This document shows positions 29,410 to 37,476 of a stretch of DNA of 37,578 nucleotides, piece after piece (the stretch's first letter is position 1; every line of letters begins with the position of its first letter). Position numbers and translations under genes: made by a program. The stretch covers positions 1-37,578 of the forward strand of contig SXSC01000333.1 in the NCBI GenBank assembly GCA_005792355.1, given 5' to 3'. The notes under the pieces were generated by a model. That model did not search any database. It was given only the letters and a program-made list of their open reading frames with translations, and was not told the DNA's origin. The stretch is from Opitutaceae bacterium. Lineage in GTDB: Bacteria > Verrucomicrobiota > Verrucomicrobiia > Opitutales > Opitutaceae.

Positions 29410-30552
29410 TCAGCGAATTTCCCAGTCATAGTGGTAGCGCGAGAGCAGCTTGGGCGCGCCGGAGGTGACCTGCACGACGTCCTCGATGCGGCAGCCGCCG
29501 AGCCCGGGATAATACAAGCCGGGTTCGACGGTGACGACGGAATTTTTCTTGAGCCGGTAATCAACTGTGGGACTCATGCGCGGCGGTTCATGGACCGCGA
29601 GCCCAAGGCCGTGACCGGTGCCGTGGAAAAATCCGACCGAGCCCTTGGCGGTATTTTTCGTCTCGAAGCCGTGCGCCGTAAAGGTATCGACGCACAGCTG
29701 GTGGACGGCGCGGCCGTTGACGCCCGCGCGGATCAGCTTGAGGGCCCCGCGCTGCGCGGCCCGCACCGCGGCGACCAGGCGGTGCTGGGCGTCGCTGGCC
29801 CGGCCGCGGAGGAATGTCCGTGTCATGTCGCCGTAATAGCCGGTGGCGGTCACCCGCGGGAAAATATCGATGATAATCAACTCGTGGGCGCGGAGGGGGC
29901 CGGAACCGCGTTCATGAGGGTCGCAGGCCTGGTCGCCGCCGGCGATGATGGTGTTCGAGGAAACTCCGCCGGCCTCGAGGATGGAGACCTCGACGGCAAA
30001 CTTGAGCAGCTCGCTGGTGACGATTTTGCCGCGGTGCACCAGGGCGCGGCCACGCACCCGGCTCGCGCGCAGGATGCGCTCGGCGGTGGCGAAGCCGATC
30101 GCGCTGAGGCGGTTGCCGGCGCGGATGGCGGCGGCTTCGGCGGGCGTCTTGATCTCCCGGGCGGGGAAGAGGGCGCCGTCGGCGACCTCGAGATCGAGGC
30201 CGAGCTCGAAGAGCTTCTCGTAGATGCCGGCCGGAAAATCTTCCGGCACCGTAAAGCGCGTTTGCTGGAAATCCTTGGCGAGCAGAAAAATCACCTCGGC
30301 GGCGGCGGGCTTGCGTTGTGGCCAGAGTTCGCGGGCGCGTTTCAGGTAGGCCTCGAGCGGCAGTACGATGTCGAAGGCTGACGTCTGCTTGACGCGACCG
30401 AACTCCAGCGCGCTGACGACCGCGTATTTCTTTCCCCGCAGGCCAAAGGCCACGAAAGGATCGGGCACGCCGACGCGGCCGAAATAGAGCGCGTCGGAGC
30501 TGCGTTCGGTGTCGGCGTAGAGGAGGGGCGGCGGCGGATTTCTTTTGATCAC
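29410..30552 (-). CDS. M24-family metallopeptidase (Xaa-Pro peptidase-like)
   Basis: A 380-residue pita-bread-fold peptidase. The N-terminal creatinase-like domain spans about 1-135. The catalytic domain carries all five dinuclear-metal ligands: Asp229 in LIIIDIFP, Asp242 in GYYGDMTRTF, His314 in HGTGHGLGLAVHE, Glu343 in TVEPGLYY and Glu357 in GCRIEDVV. This pattern fits aminopeptidase P or prolidase relatives rather than methionine aminopeptidase. It is cytoplasmic by lack of a signal peptide. It is the first gene of the minus-strand operon with hldA, gmhB, fpg-like, tlyA and nadK, with only three bases to hldA. Confidence 0.9.
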   Translation of the reverse strand: MIKRNPPPPLLYADTERSSDALYFGRVGVPDPFVAFGLRGKKYAVVSALEFGRVKQTSAFDIVLPLEAYLKRARELWPQRKPAAAEVIFLLAKDFQQTRFTVPEDFPAGIYEKLFELGLDLEVADGALFPAREIKTPAEAAAIRAGNRLSAIGFATAERILRASRVRGRALVHRGKIVTSELLKFAVEVSILEAGGVSSNTIIAGGDQACDPHERGSGPLRAHELIIIDIFPRVTATGYYGDMTRTFLRGRASDAQHRLVAAVRAAQRGALKLIRAGVNGRAVHQLCVDTFTAHGFETKNTAKGSVGFFHGTGHGLGLAVHEPPRMSPTVDYRLKKNSVVTVEPGLYYPGLGGCRIEDVVQVTSGAPKLLSRYHYDWEIR

Positions 30553-30600
30553 GGAAGAGTGTGGTTGAGTTGCGCGCGGCGGGCATTAGCCACCGATGGT

Positions 30601-31146
30601 ATGAAAAATGCAAATCCGGTTTCGCGGGCGGCCATGGCGACGATCTTGCTGGCCGCCGGGTTGGTGGCCTGCGCGAAAGAAAAGCCCGCCGGCCCCACCA
30701 CCACCGCCGCGGCAAGCGGCGCACCCAAGACGGTCCGGGACTTCTTCCCGATCAAGGTGGGGGATGCCACCGTGCGGATGCAACTCGCCGTGCGCTCCGA
30801 GGAAATGCAGCGTGGCTTGATGGATCGGCGGGATCTGGGGCGGGATGACGGGATGATTTTCGTTTACGATAAGGTGCAGCAGATGACCTTTTGGATGCGA
30901 AACACGCCCACCCCGCTTGACATCGGGTTTTTCACGAGCGACGGAACGCTCGTGGAAGTTCTCGCGATGCACCCGTTTGACGAGAACACGGTCGCCTCCC
31001 ACAGCAAGGAGCTGCGCTTTGCTCTGGAGACGAACCAAGGGTGGTATCGGGCCAACGGGATCAAGCCGGGCGCCAAGCTCGACGTGCGGGCGCTGGCCGG
31101 GGCGCTTCGGGCCCGGGGATTTAAGGCTGAGAAATTCGGCCTGTAG
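30601..31146 (+). CDS. DUF192-family lipoprotein
   Basis: A 181-residue protein with a lipoprotein signal (ATILLAAGLVACAKEK, lipidated Cys24) and a Pro/Thr/Ala linker. The DUF192 domain occupies about 55-165: VRMQLAVRSEEMQRGLMDRR, GMIFVYDKVQQMTFWMRNTP, the PLDIGFFTSDGTLVEVL strand and ALETNQGWYRANGIKPGAKL. The family is of unknown biochemical function and commonly exported. It is divergent from the M24 peptidase operon with a 48-base gap that must contain both promoters. ATG 30601 gives the natural lipobox. Confidence 0.88.
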   Translation: MKNANPVSRAAMATILLAAGLVACAKEKPAGPTTTAAASGAPKTVRDFFPIKVGDATVRMQLAVRSEEMQRGLMDRRDLGRDDGMIFVYDKVQQMTFWMRNTPTPLDIGFFTSDGTLVEVLAMHPFDENTVASHSKELRFALETNQGWYRANGIKPGAKLDVRALAGALRARGFKAEKFGL

Positions 31147-31191
31147 CCGGGTTGCCGCCGGCTGCCCGGTTGCCGCGGTGGAGCACCGGGC
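31146..31191. terminator. Paired GC-rich hairpins between convergent genes
   Basis: Two hairpins lie between the DUF192 gene and the convergent gene at 31204: GCCGG/CCGGC (31146-31162) and GCCCGGT/ACCGGGC (31164-31191). They share the repeated core CGGTTGCCGC-like sequence. No T-run follows, so they may be a REP-like element or a weak bidirectional terminator. Confidence 0.45.
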
Positions 31192-31203
31192 TGCCCACCG
31201 GCT

Positions 31204-31641
31204 TCACTCTTTTGGAATCTCGTTGTCGGTTTTCAGCATGAGGACGGGAGTCTTGGACTTCACCCAGACGTCGGCCTCCTTGAAGAACTTCGCGGGCACG
31301 TTTTCGATCGCTTCGCCGACGGTCTTGACCGGCAGCAGCCGGCCCTTCTTGGTCGTGTTGAAATCGTAGGCGCTGCGAAAAATGCGATCGGTTGTCGTGA
31401 CGACACTTTCGTTTTCCGGAATCTGCAGCACCCAGCCGACAAAGTCGTGTTTGGGCAACCTGCCGTCCGGATCACTCACCAGGATCACGAACTGCTTTTT
31501 CACGGCCGGTGGCTTGTCTTCCTCCCCCGGGTCGGGCTGCACCGCGAGGTTCATCTCCTCGACGATCCGCCGCAGGATGGCGGGAGAAATATCGTTCTTC
31601 TTTAGGATTTCAGCGACCTTGTTGACCTCGATTTTCGGCAT
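31204..31641 (-). CDS. Hypothetical conserved-looking protein
   Basis: A 145-residue soluble protein starting MPKIEVNKVAEILKKNDISP; an ATG 33 bases further upstream would add eleven unlikely residues. An N-terminal helical part (ILRRIVEEMN) is followed by an acidic linker (DPGEEDKPPAV) and a beta-rich domain: KKQFVILVSDPDGRLPKHDF, VGWVLQIPENESVVTTTDRI, then KTVGEAIENVPAKFFKEADV. I do not recognise a named family. It diverges from the Nudix gene across 98 bases. The composition and codon use are those of a native gene. Confidence 0.7.
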   Translation of the reverse strand: MPKIEVNKVAEILKKNDISPAILRRIVEEMNLAVQPDPGEEDKPPAVKKQFVILVSDPDGRLPKHDFVGWVLQIPENESVVTTTDRIFRSAYDFNTTKKGRLLPVKTVGEAIENVPAKFFKEADVWVKSKTPVLMLKTDNEIPKE

Positions 31642-31739
31642 GGTGTTTTCCCGTGGGGAGAGACGAAAGGGCACGAAGCGACAGCGATGACAAAGCCAAA
31701 CTGCTTGAACGACGTGAATTGGCGCATCTGATTTGGGGC

Positions 31740-32267
31740 ATGAGCCAGACCAACGAGGAATGTTTCGATGTCGTGAACGAGCGCGACGAAGTGATTCGCC
31801 GCGCGACCCGTCGCGAGGTGCATGCCACCGGGCTCTGGCACCGGGCGGTGCACGTAATGGTTTTCGACGCGTCGGGCCGGGTATTTCTGCAAAAGCGTTC
31901 GATGCTCAAGGATCTCTCGCCGGGCCTCTGGGACTCCTCGTGTTCCGGGCACCTGGAGGCCGGCGAGGACTACGATCAGGCGGCGGGGCGCGAGCTGGCG
32001 GAGGAAATCGGCGTGCGGCTCAGCCCCGGAGAGGCGCCGGTCCGCTGGTTTCGCGTCGAGGCGTGCGAGCCGACGGGCTGGGAATTTGTGTGGGTCTACC
32101 GCCTGCGCTACGACGGGGCGATTGCGATTGAACCGTCGGAAATCCAGTATGGTGAATGGGTCGCGCCGGCGGAGGTCACGGCCCGGGTCGCGGGCGTTCC
32201 CGCGAGTTATTGTCCATCCTTCAAACTGATCTGGCCCCTCGTGGCCGAGCGGCTAAAATTCGGGTGA
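31740..32267 (+). CDS. Nudix hydrolase (YfcD/IPP-isomerase-like)
   Basis: A 175-residue Nudix protein starting at ATG 31740 (MSQTNEECFDVVNERDEVIR). The Nudix box is complete: GHLEAGEDYDQAAGRELAEE followed by IGV, with the catalytic REL-x-EE. WHRAVHVMVFDASGRVFLQK and SPGLWDSSCSGHLEAG show the subgroup related to isopentenyl-diphosphate isomerase and E. coli YfcD, which hydrolyse nucleoside diphosphate derivatives or related compounds. The exact substrate is unknown. The 3' end overlaps the convergent small gene by 15 bases. Confidence 0.88.
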   Translation: MSQTNEECFDVVNERDEVIRRATRREVHATGLWHRAVHVMVFDASGRVFLQKRSMLKDLSPGLWDSSCSGHLEAGEDYDQAAGRELAEEIGVRLSPGEAPVRWFRVEACEPTGWEFVWVYRLRYDGAIAIEPSEIQYGEWVAPAEVTARVAGVPASYCPSFKLIWPLVAERLKFG

Positions 32268-32546
32268 CGATCGGAAACGCCGGCCTGACAACCCGCCCGC
32301 TCCGATATTTTCGCTCAGGCGCTTGATCTCTTCAAATTGCTTTTGGCTGATCAGACGCCGGGGGACCCGCTTCTCTGCCTCGTAGATCAGCCGTTCCCGA
32401 TCTTCATCGTTGGGCACGTGTTCTTCCCAGGGCGTGTGATGGCCCTGATGCCGCGTCCACTCGATGTTACCGCCGTGGACGACGGCGTTAACCTGGTATT
32501 TTCGGCCGTCCGCGTCTTTGTTCCACCAACCGAACTCAATGCTCAT
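32253..32546 (-). CDS. Small hypothetical protein, conserved-looking
   Basis: A 97-residue protein (MSIEFGWWNKDADGRKYQVN, then AVVHGGNIEWTRHQGHHTPW and EEHVPNDEDRERLIYEAEKR). The N-terminal half is Trp/His-rich, the C-terminal half is helical, charged and ends RRLISQKQFEEIKRLSE. No family is recognised with confidence. It follows the metallophosphoesterase by 21 bases on the same strand and likely shares its transcript. The stop overlaps the Nudix gene by 15 bases. Confidence 0.65.
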   Translation of the reverse strand: MSIEFGWWNKDADGRKYQVNAVVHGGNIEWTRHQGHHTPWEEHVPNDEDRERLIYEAEKRVPRRLISQKQFEEIKRLSENIGAGGLSGRRFRSSPEF

Positions 32547-32567
32547 GGCCTGTGTGTCGGCGAAACG

Positions 32568-33395
32568 TCACGTGGCGGCGAGCGGAAACTCAGCCAAGAC
32601 ACGCCCGGGTCGGAACTCGCCGCCCGTTTGTTCGATCTGACGCACCGCGAGCCGCCCGTCTGCAAGGTCGACCGCGTACGCGCCGAGCGGGAGCGAAAAC
32701 GAGCCGGTATTGATCACGCAGGCCCCGTCGGGCGGATGCCAGATGCCCGGCCGATGGGTGTGGCCGACCAGGACGAAGCGCGCCCGAGGTCGGTGCCGTC
32801 GGGCGAAATCCGCCGCCCGGGCCGGCAGGACCTGCCACGCGCGCAGGATCAACAGGGTTCGATGGGGCGGCCACACGCTGTCGGCCAGGTAGCGGAGCAG
32901 GTAGCGCAGACGGTCCCGCTCCGACTGGTGCCGCTGAGGAATGGAGTGGGCCACGCGTCGGAAGACCGCCAGCCGGTGATCCAGATCGTGGCGTTGGGTC
33001 ACGGGCAGACGAGCCAGCTCCGCGGCGATGCGCCGGCCCGCCAGCCGGGAGTCGCGGCTCCAAGGCACGATATTTTCGAAAAGAACATCCCCGTGAAAGG
33101 CAAACACCGCCCCGGCGCCGAGGTCGAGGTAATGCTGCGGGGAAAAATTGGCGTCGTGGTTCCCGGTGATGAAAGTGGTCGCGGGCACGCGATCAGCGAA
33201 GAAGCGTGCAATCGCGGCGCGGCATTCGGCGGTGTGGGTGGGCGCCGGACCCGGGCGCGTATCCAAGGTGTCGCCGTTCAAGACCACGTGCGTTACACCG
33301 TCGAGCAAGGGCCGGAGCTGGGCGAGCCGATGCACCCGGCTGGCGCGGTCACCGAAATGCAGGTCGGAAAAGATGCGGATGAATTCGCCGGGCAC
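32568..33395 (-). CDS. Calcineurin-like metallophosphoesterase
   Basis: A 275-residue protein with the five metallophosphoesterase motifs: SDLHFGD with Asp11 and His13, LNGDTLD with Asp42, TGNHD at 77-81, an intermediate His, and GHTHRPGIWH near the C-terminus. The fold is that of calcineurin-like phosphatases and nucleases and resembles the UDP-2,3-diacylglucosamine-pyrophosphatase (LpxH) group only loosely. No signal peptide is seen. A small hypothetical gene follows. The substrate is not predictable from the sequence. Confidence 0.85.
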   Translation of the reverse strand: MPGEFIRIFSDLHFGDRASRVHRLAQLRPLLDGVTHVVLNGDTLDTRPGPAPTHTAECRAAIARFFADRVPATTFITGNHDANFSPQHYLDLGAGAVFAFHGDVLFENIVPWSRDSRLAGRRIAAELARLPVTQRHDLDHRLAVFRRVAHSIPQRHQSERDRLRYLLRYLADSVWPPHRTLLILRAWQVLPARAADFARRHRPRARFVLVGHTHRPGIWHPPDGACVINTGSFSLPLGAYAVDLADGRLAVRQIEQTGGEFRPGRVLAEFPLAAT

Positions 33396-33504
33396 TCGTT
33401 TGTCCGCGTTCTATGAGCGGCCGGGGGCCCCACAACAACCGCAAAGCATGCGCTGGCCTGCCGCCGGGCTTGTCCTGGCGCCCGGCGTGGTGCAGCGTGC
33501 CGGG

Positions 33505-34251
33505 ATGCGACGCCTGGCAGCAGTCCTTTCCCTTGTGATTTCCGTTTCCACCCTCCGGGCCGATCGCGCCGAGGAGATCGCGCAGATCCACATCGAGGCC
33601 ATGGGTGGCCTGAAGCGGATCGAAGCGCTCAAGTCGCTGCGGGCCACCGGCCACGTCGCGACGGGGAAGAAGCAGATGCGGTTCACCATGACTGCGGCGC
33701 GGCCGGCGCGCGTCAGGGTTGAAACCGACGCGGGTGGGCGGACATTGGTGCAGGCGACGGACGGTGCGGAGCCGGCTTGGGAATTTGACACGGGTACCTG
33801 GCCGCCCAAATACCGGGAGATGAATGCGGCGACGGCGAGGACCTTTGTGGCCGATGCCGAGTACGATGATCCTCTCGTGGCGCGGGAATCGCGCGGTTAT
33901 ACACTGGACTATGCCGGCGAAATAATGGTGGACGGCAGAAAACTGCTGCGTGTCTTGGTGACCCACAAGTTATCCGCGACCTTCTCTTTGCTCCTCGATG
34001 AGGAGACTTTTGTGATCGTAAAGCGCGTCGAGCACCGGGAGAGCGCGGGAGGGCGAAAAGTCCAGCTGGTCACGCACTACGAGGATTACCGACCGGTGGA
34101 CGGGGTCCTGTTCCCGTTCACCATCACGCTCGCGGTGGACGGCAAGGCGACACAGCAGACCAAGATCAGTCGAATTGAGCCGAATCCCGATCTGACGAAC
34201 GTGGTTTTTACTCGTCCGAAGGCGGCGGTCCCGCCGGCGCAGTCGCCCTGA
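33505..34251 (+). CDS. Exported LolA-like outer-membrane lipoprotein-sorting protein
   Basis: A 248-residue exported protein. ATG 33505 gives a clean signal peptide (MRRLAAVLSLVISVSTLRA). The mature part starts with DRAEEIAQIHIEAMGGLKRI, a common opening for this family, followed by a long antiparallel beta sheet: ATGKKQMRFTMTAARPARVR, YTLDYAGEIMVDGRKLLRVL, THYEDYRPVDGVLFPFTITL and ISRIEPNPDLTNVVFTRP. The fold suggests LolA/LolB-like ligand binding in the periplasm, but the family has diverse members and a true lipoprotein-carrier role is not shown. ATG 33448 is an alternative that would spoil the signal peptide. Confidence 0.75.
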   Translation: MRRLAAVLSLVISVSTLRADRAEEIAQIHIEAMGGLKRIEALKSLRATGHVATGKKQMRFTMTAARPARVRVETDAGGRTLVQATDGAEPAWEFDTGTWPPKYREMNAATARTFVADAEYDDPLVARESRGYTLDYAGEIMVDGRKLLRVLVTHKLSATFSLLLDEETFVIVKRVEHRESAGGRKVQLVTHYEDYRPVDGVLFPFTITLAVDGKATQQTKISRIEPNPDLTNVVFTRPKAAVPPAQSP

Positions 34252-34312
34252 ATTTGTGGTTGCACCCACCGGACCCGCTCCTTTCCTCTGATCCTTCAAT
34301 CCATTTACAACC

Positions 34313-34477
34313 ATGCAAGAACAAGTAACCTTAGAGTGCACTGAAGCCAAAAAAGAGGGAAAGCCGGCCTCTCGTTACCTCACGTTTCGCAACAAGAAGA
34401 CCGTGACGGAGCGCATCGAGAAGAAGAAGTACAACCCGTTTCTCAAACGGCACACGCTCCACAAAGAAATCAAGTAA
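34313..34477 (+). CDS. rpmG: 50S ribosomal protein L33
   Basis: A 54-residue L33 of the large ribosomal subunit: MQEQVTLECTEAKKEGKPAS, RYLTFRNKKTVTERIEKKKY, NPFLKRHTLHKEIK. The basic sequence and the YNPFLKRHTLHKE end are diagnostic. Only one Cys is present, so it is the zinc-independent (C-minus) form. It is followed by a good hairpin terminator. It has its own leader with an AT-rich stretch before the ATG (TTTACAACC) but no obvious strong Shine-Dalgarno. Confidence 0.95.
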   Translation: MQEQVTLECTEAKKEGKPASRYLTFRNKKTVTERIEKKKYNPFLKRHTLHKEIK

Positions 34478-34519
34478 GCCGGATGGGCCGGACGCGAGAA
34501 GCGTCCGGGAACCGCCGAC

Positions 34520-34548
34520 AAACCGGGCTCTGTGCCCGGTTTTTTTGT
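34520..34548 (+). terminator. Rho-independent terminator after rpmG
   Basis: A 9-base stem AAACCGGGC/GCCCGGTTT around TCTGT is followed by a run of T (TTTTTTTGTTTT). It lies 42 bases after the rpmG stop, in the standard position and orientation. Confidence 0.9.
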
Positions 34549-34710
34549 TTTCATCGTTCCGCTTCCAACCCGCCGCGCGATCAGGAAATCCAGTTGTCCC
34601 TTGTGCTTGCGCCGCGCAGCGTCGCCCGGCCAATCATCGGAGCCGGATAATCCGAATGGGTGCTGACCGACGATCGACGGCGCGGATCAAACTCACCGCC
34701 CGACAGAATC
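34549..34710. other. Short intergenic stretch
   Basis: About 160 bases between the terminator and the 3' end of the minus-strand gene at 34711. Frames are open but lack codon bias. No RNA gene or repeat was recognised. Confidence 0.4.
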
Positions 34711-34989
34711 CTAACCGGCTGACTTTTCGGCTCGGTGCGTCGGAAACGGAGTGGCGGAATTTGGCGTTGGCCCCGGATGGTGGTGGCGCCGGGCGGCGCG
34801 CCAACTCTCACGATGCTTTCGGATCCAGTCGAGCAACGCGCGTTCGAAGCCAATATCGTAACCCAGGCGCTCCGATTCGATCCACTTGTGTTTCAAGATC
34901 TCCTCCCGCTCGGCGAGGAACTCCTGGTAGAGACTCGATTGTTTGACGAAATCGCGGGACGTCGAAGGCTCTTGAACAGGTTGAGGCAT
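34711..34989 (-). CDS. Small helical protein, conserved-looking
   Basis: A 92-residue cytoplasmic protein. The central block SRDFVKQSSLYQEFLAEREE, ILKHKWIESERLGYDIGFER and ALLDWIRKHRESWRAARR is charged, helical and looks strongly conserved. A similar block occurs, as I recall, in DUF4032-type proteins. The C-terminal 25 residues (HHHPGPTPNSATPFPTHRAE) are disordered-looking. The function is unknown. It lies downstream of the Mrp ATPase on the same strand, separated by 66 bases. Confidence 0.65.
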   Translation of the reverse strand: MPQPVQEPSTSRDFVKQSSLYQEFLAEREEILKHKWIESERLGYDIGFERALLDWIRKHRESWRAARRHHHPGPTPNSATPFPTHRAEKSAG

Positions 34990-35055
34990 GTATCGCGGTG
35001 AAAAATAAGACCAACGCGGGGCGGACGTGTCAATGCCTTCGGTGTGGCCGAAATG

Positions 35056-36165
35056 TCACCCAACCGACCTGGCTGGCAGGTTGACCCGCGCCAGGAGGGT
35101 TTCGGCAATTTCGCGGAAGACATTTGCCGCGAGACTTTGCGGCGCCGACACCACGATTGGCATCCCGGCGTCGCCCCCGGCTCGAATCTCCGGAATCAAA
35201 GGCACCTGACCGAGGAGGATGGTGCCCAGTTTCTCCGCGGTCGCGATGCCACCACCGGAGCCAAACAGCGCATGGCGGATGCCCGCCGGGTCGATAAAGT
35301 AACTCATGTTCTCCGCGACGCCCAGTAGCGGGACGTTTACTTTTTGAAACATCAACCCCCCCTTGCGCGCGACGTTGGTCGCGGCGGCCTGCGGGGTTGT
35401 GACCAGTACCGCGCCATCCAGCGGAAGGGTTTGGACGAGCGAGAGCTGGGCGTCACCGGTGCCCGGAGGCAGATCCACCAGCAACAAATCCAATTCGCCC
35501 CATTTCACGTTTTGCACGAACTGTTGGATGGTCTTCATGATCATGGGACCGCGCCAGACGACCGGAGTGTTGTCATCCACCAGAAACCCCATGCTCATCA
35601 CTTTTACGCCGTGCCGCTCCATCGGTACCAGCATCGCGCCGGCTCCGTCGCCCTCGACCTCGGGCCGGCCGCTCAGACCCATCATCAGGGGCACACTGGG
35701 ACCGTAGATATCGCAATCCATCAGGCCCACGCGTCCGGGGCGGCCCTGGAAGGTGAGCACCTGGGCGGCCGCGCAGGCCAGATTGACGGCAAAGGTACTC
35801 TTGCCGACGCCACCCTTGCCGGAAGCAACTGCGACCGAATGTCGGATGGCCTTGGGGGCGCCGCCATTGCCGCCGAGGTTTCCACCCGTGGCGGCGGCCG
35901 GGGAGCCAGCCGGGGGAGACTTCGCGGGTGAAACGGCGATTTCCACGAGGAGGTCTTTCACGCCCGGCAGGCCGCGCAGGACGTTTTCCACCTCGGTCTT
36001 TACCTGCAGGGGAATCTTCGGATCGCTGCTGGCCAGCGCCAGTGAGACCTTGACGGTGCCATCGAAAAAGCCCGCCGCGCGCACCAGTCCAAACGAGACG
36101 ATGTCGCGGCTGAAACCGGGGTACTTTACTTGTTTGAGGTGGGCTTTGATTTCGTCGGACGTCAC
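35056..36165 (-). CDS. Mrp/NBP35-family ATP-binding Fe-S carrier protein
   Basis: A 369-residue P-loop ATPase of the Mrp/ApbC group, which helps assemble or deliver Fe-S clusters. An N-terminal MIP18/DUF59 domain (SDEIKAHLKQVKYPGFSRDI) is joined by a Pro/Ala/Gly linker to the ATPase domain. The deviant Walker A is GKGGVGKST (116-124), followed by MDCDIYGPSVPLMMGL, VDLPPGTGDAQLSLVQ and TTPQAAATNVARKGGLMF. The C-terminal CxxC that binds a cluster in many Mrp proteins is not seen. GTG 36165 is chosen because the ATG at 36237 would add 24 residues from promoter-like, AT-rich DNA. Confidence 0.88.
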   Translation of the reverse strand: MTSDEIKAHLKQVKYPGFSRDIVSFGLVRAAGFFDGTVKVSLALASSDPKIPLQVKTEVENVLRGLPGVKDLLVEIAVSPAKSPPAGSPAAATGGNLGGNGGAPKAIRHSVAVASGKGGVGKSTFAVNLACAAAQVLTFQGRPGRVGLMDCDIYGPSVPLMMGLSGRPEVEGDGAGAMLVPMERHGVKVMSMGFLVDDNTPVVWRGPMIMKTIQQFVQNVKWGELDLLLVDLPPGTGDAQLSLVQTLPLDGAVLVTTPQAAATNVARKGGLMFQKVNVPLLGVAENMSYFIDPAGIRHALFGSGGGIATAEKLGTILLGQVPLIPEIRAGGDAGMPIVVSAPQSLAANVFREIAETLLARVNLPARSVG

Positions 36166-36263
36166 GATGGTGGGAGATTGTGTGCAAATAAGAGTTGTTA
36201 TGAAGCGTCGTGGCGCAAATAGAAATGCCCCGGTCACGCGATTCGCGTCCTCCTTCGCCTCTC

Positions 36264-37460
36264 ATGCATATTTTTCCCCGTTTCCTGCTGCTGCTCGGTC
36301 TTGCTGCCACGTTGACGCCGCTGCGGGCCCAAGGCACTCGGAACATCGGCGAGGTCCGCGTTGATCTCGCCAACGCCGCGATTGCCCTGCGCGTCACCGG
36401 CAGCACCGCCGCATTGCAGTCGCTGGCCCAGACGGCGTTCAACGCGCATGGGCGCTATCGGCTGGTGGGGGGCGGTCAGGCGTACGGGGTGAATTTCACC
36501 GCGGTCGGCGCGAATCAGGTGCGGGTCGAGATCGCCAAAGGTGCGGCGGCGGCGCCGGTGCATTCCGAAACCGTGACCGGCAGCACGCTCCGGCATGCCT
36601 TGTTGCGTGCCGCGGATGTGGTCGTGGCGCAGACCAGTGGGCTCGGGTTGCGGGGCTTCTTCACCGGACGTCTCACGTTTGTTTCCAAGCGCACGGGACG
36701 CAGCGAGGTCTACGTCTCCGATCTCTTTCTGGGCGAGGCGAAGCAGTTGACCCGCGATGGCGCGCATGTCCTCACCCCCCGCTGGGCTCCGGATGGCACG
36801 CGGGTGATTTATACCAGCTATTTTCGCTCGGGGGCGCCCGACATCTTTGCTTCCAACGTCACCACCGGGGCGCGCGAGACGCTCATCAGCTTTCGTGGGA
36901 CCAACAGCGGCGCGCATTTCAGCCCCAACGGCCGGCAGATTGCGATGATCATGTCCGGCGAGGGCTCGCCGGAAATTTATGTGACCGATGCGCAGGGCCG
37001 GCAGCCGTCGCGTAAGACCCGTTCGGATACGGTGAAGTCCTCGCCGTGCTGGTCGCCCGATGGCAGCCAGCTGGTCTTCGCGATGGAGCCCGGGCCGCAA
37101 TTGTATGTGATGGCGGCTGCCGGCGGCGCGCCCCGGCGTTTGGCCATGGGCGTGAGCACCTATGCCGCGGAGCCCGATTGGAGCACGACGGACCGCAACA
37201 AGATCGCCTGCACCGTGCGCGTCGGCCGGCAGTATCAGATCGCGGTGTTCGCTTTGTCCACGGGCGTTGGCAAGGTGGTGTCGAAGGCCGGTTTCGACGG
37301 AGTCGAACCCTCCTGGCTCGCCGATGGCCGGCACCTCGTCTACACCGCGCGCGATCGCACCACGAGTTATCTCTGCATTTTGGATACCGAGACGGGCAAC
37401 AGCACCCGCCTCGGCGGCGTGGACTCCGCCGCGCTGCAGGGCAGTGTCTGGACGCCGTAG
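36264..37460 (+). CDS. TolB-like beta-propeller periplasmic protein
   Basis: A 398-residue protein. ATG 36264 yields a signal peptide (FPRFLLLLGLAATLTPLRA). The N-terminal domain (about 25-135) resembles the TolB D1 domain, and the rest is a WD40-like PD40 propeller with repeated blades of the form TPRWAPDGTRVIYTS, HFSPNGRQIAMIM, SPCWSPDGSQLVFAM and EPSWLADGRHLVYTA. TolB belongs to the Tol-Pal envelope complex. The remaining Tol genes are not in this window, so the symbol is not assigned. It is divergent from the Mrp ATPase. Confidence 0.82.
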   Translation: MHIFPRFLLLLGLAATLTPLRAQGTRNIGEVRVDLANAAIALRVTGSTAALQSLAQTAFNAHGRYRLVGGGQAYGVNFTAVGANQVRVEIAKGAAAAPVHSETVTGSTLRHALLRAADVVVAQTSGLGLRGFFTGRLTFVSKRTGRSEVYVSDLFLGEAKQLTRDGAHVLTPRWAPDGTRVIYTSYFRSGAPDIFASNVTTGARETLISFRGTNSGAHFSPNGRQIAMIMSGEGSPEIYVTDAQGRQPSRKTRSDTVKSSPCWSPDGSQLVFAMEPGPQLYVMAAAGGAPRRLAMGVSTYAAEPDWSTTDRNKIACTVRVGRQYQIAVFALSTGVGKVVSKAGFDGVEPSWLADGRHLVYTARDRTTSYLCILDTETGNSTRLGGVDSAALQGSVWTP

Positions 37461-37476
37461 CCGGGCTGAAGGTGGC

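Noticed and set aside
27111..30381. Long plus-strand frames (448 and 439 codons) opposite the six-gene operon
   Set aside because: Every opposing minus-strand gene has family motifs; the plus-strand translations are Asp/Gly/Arg-rich shadows.
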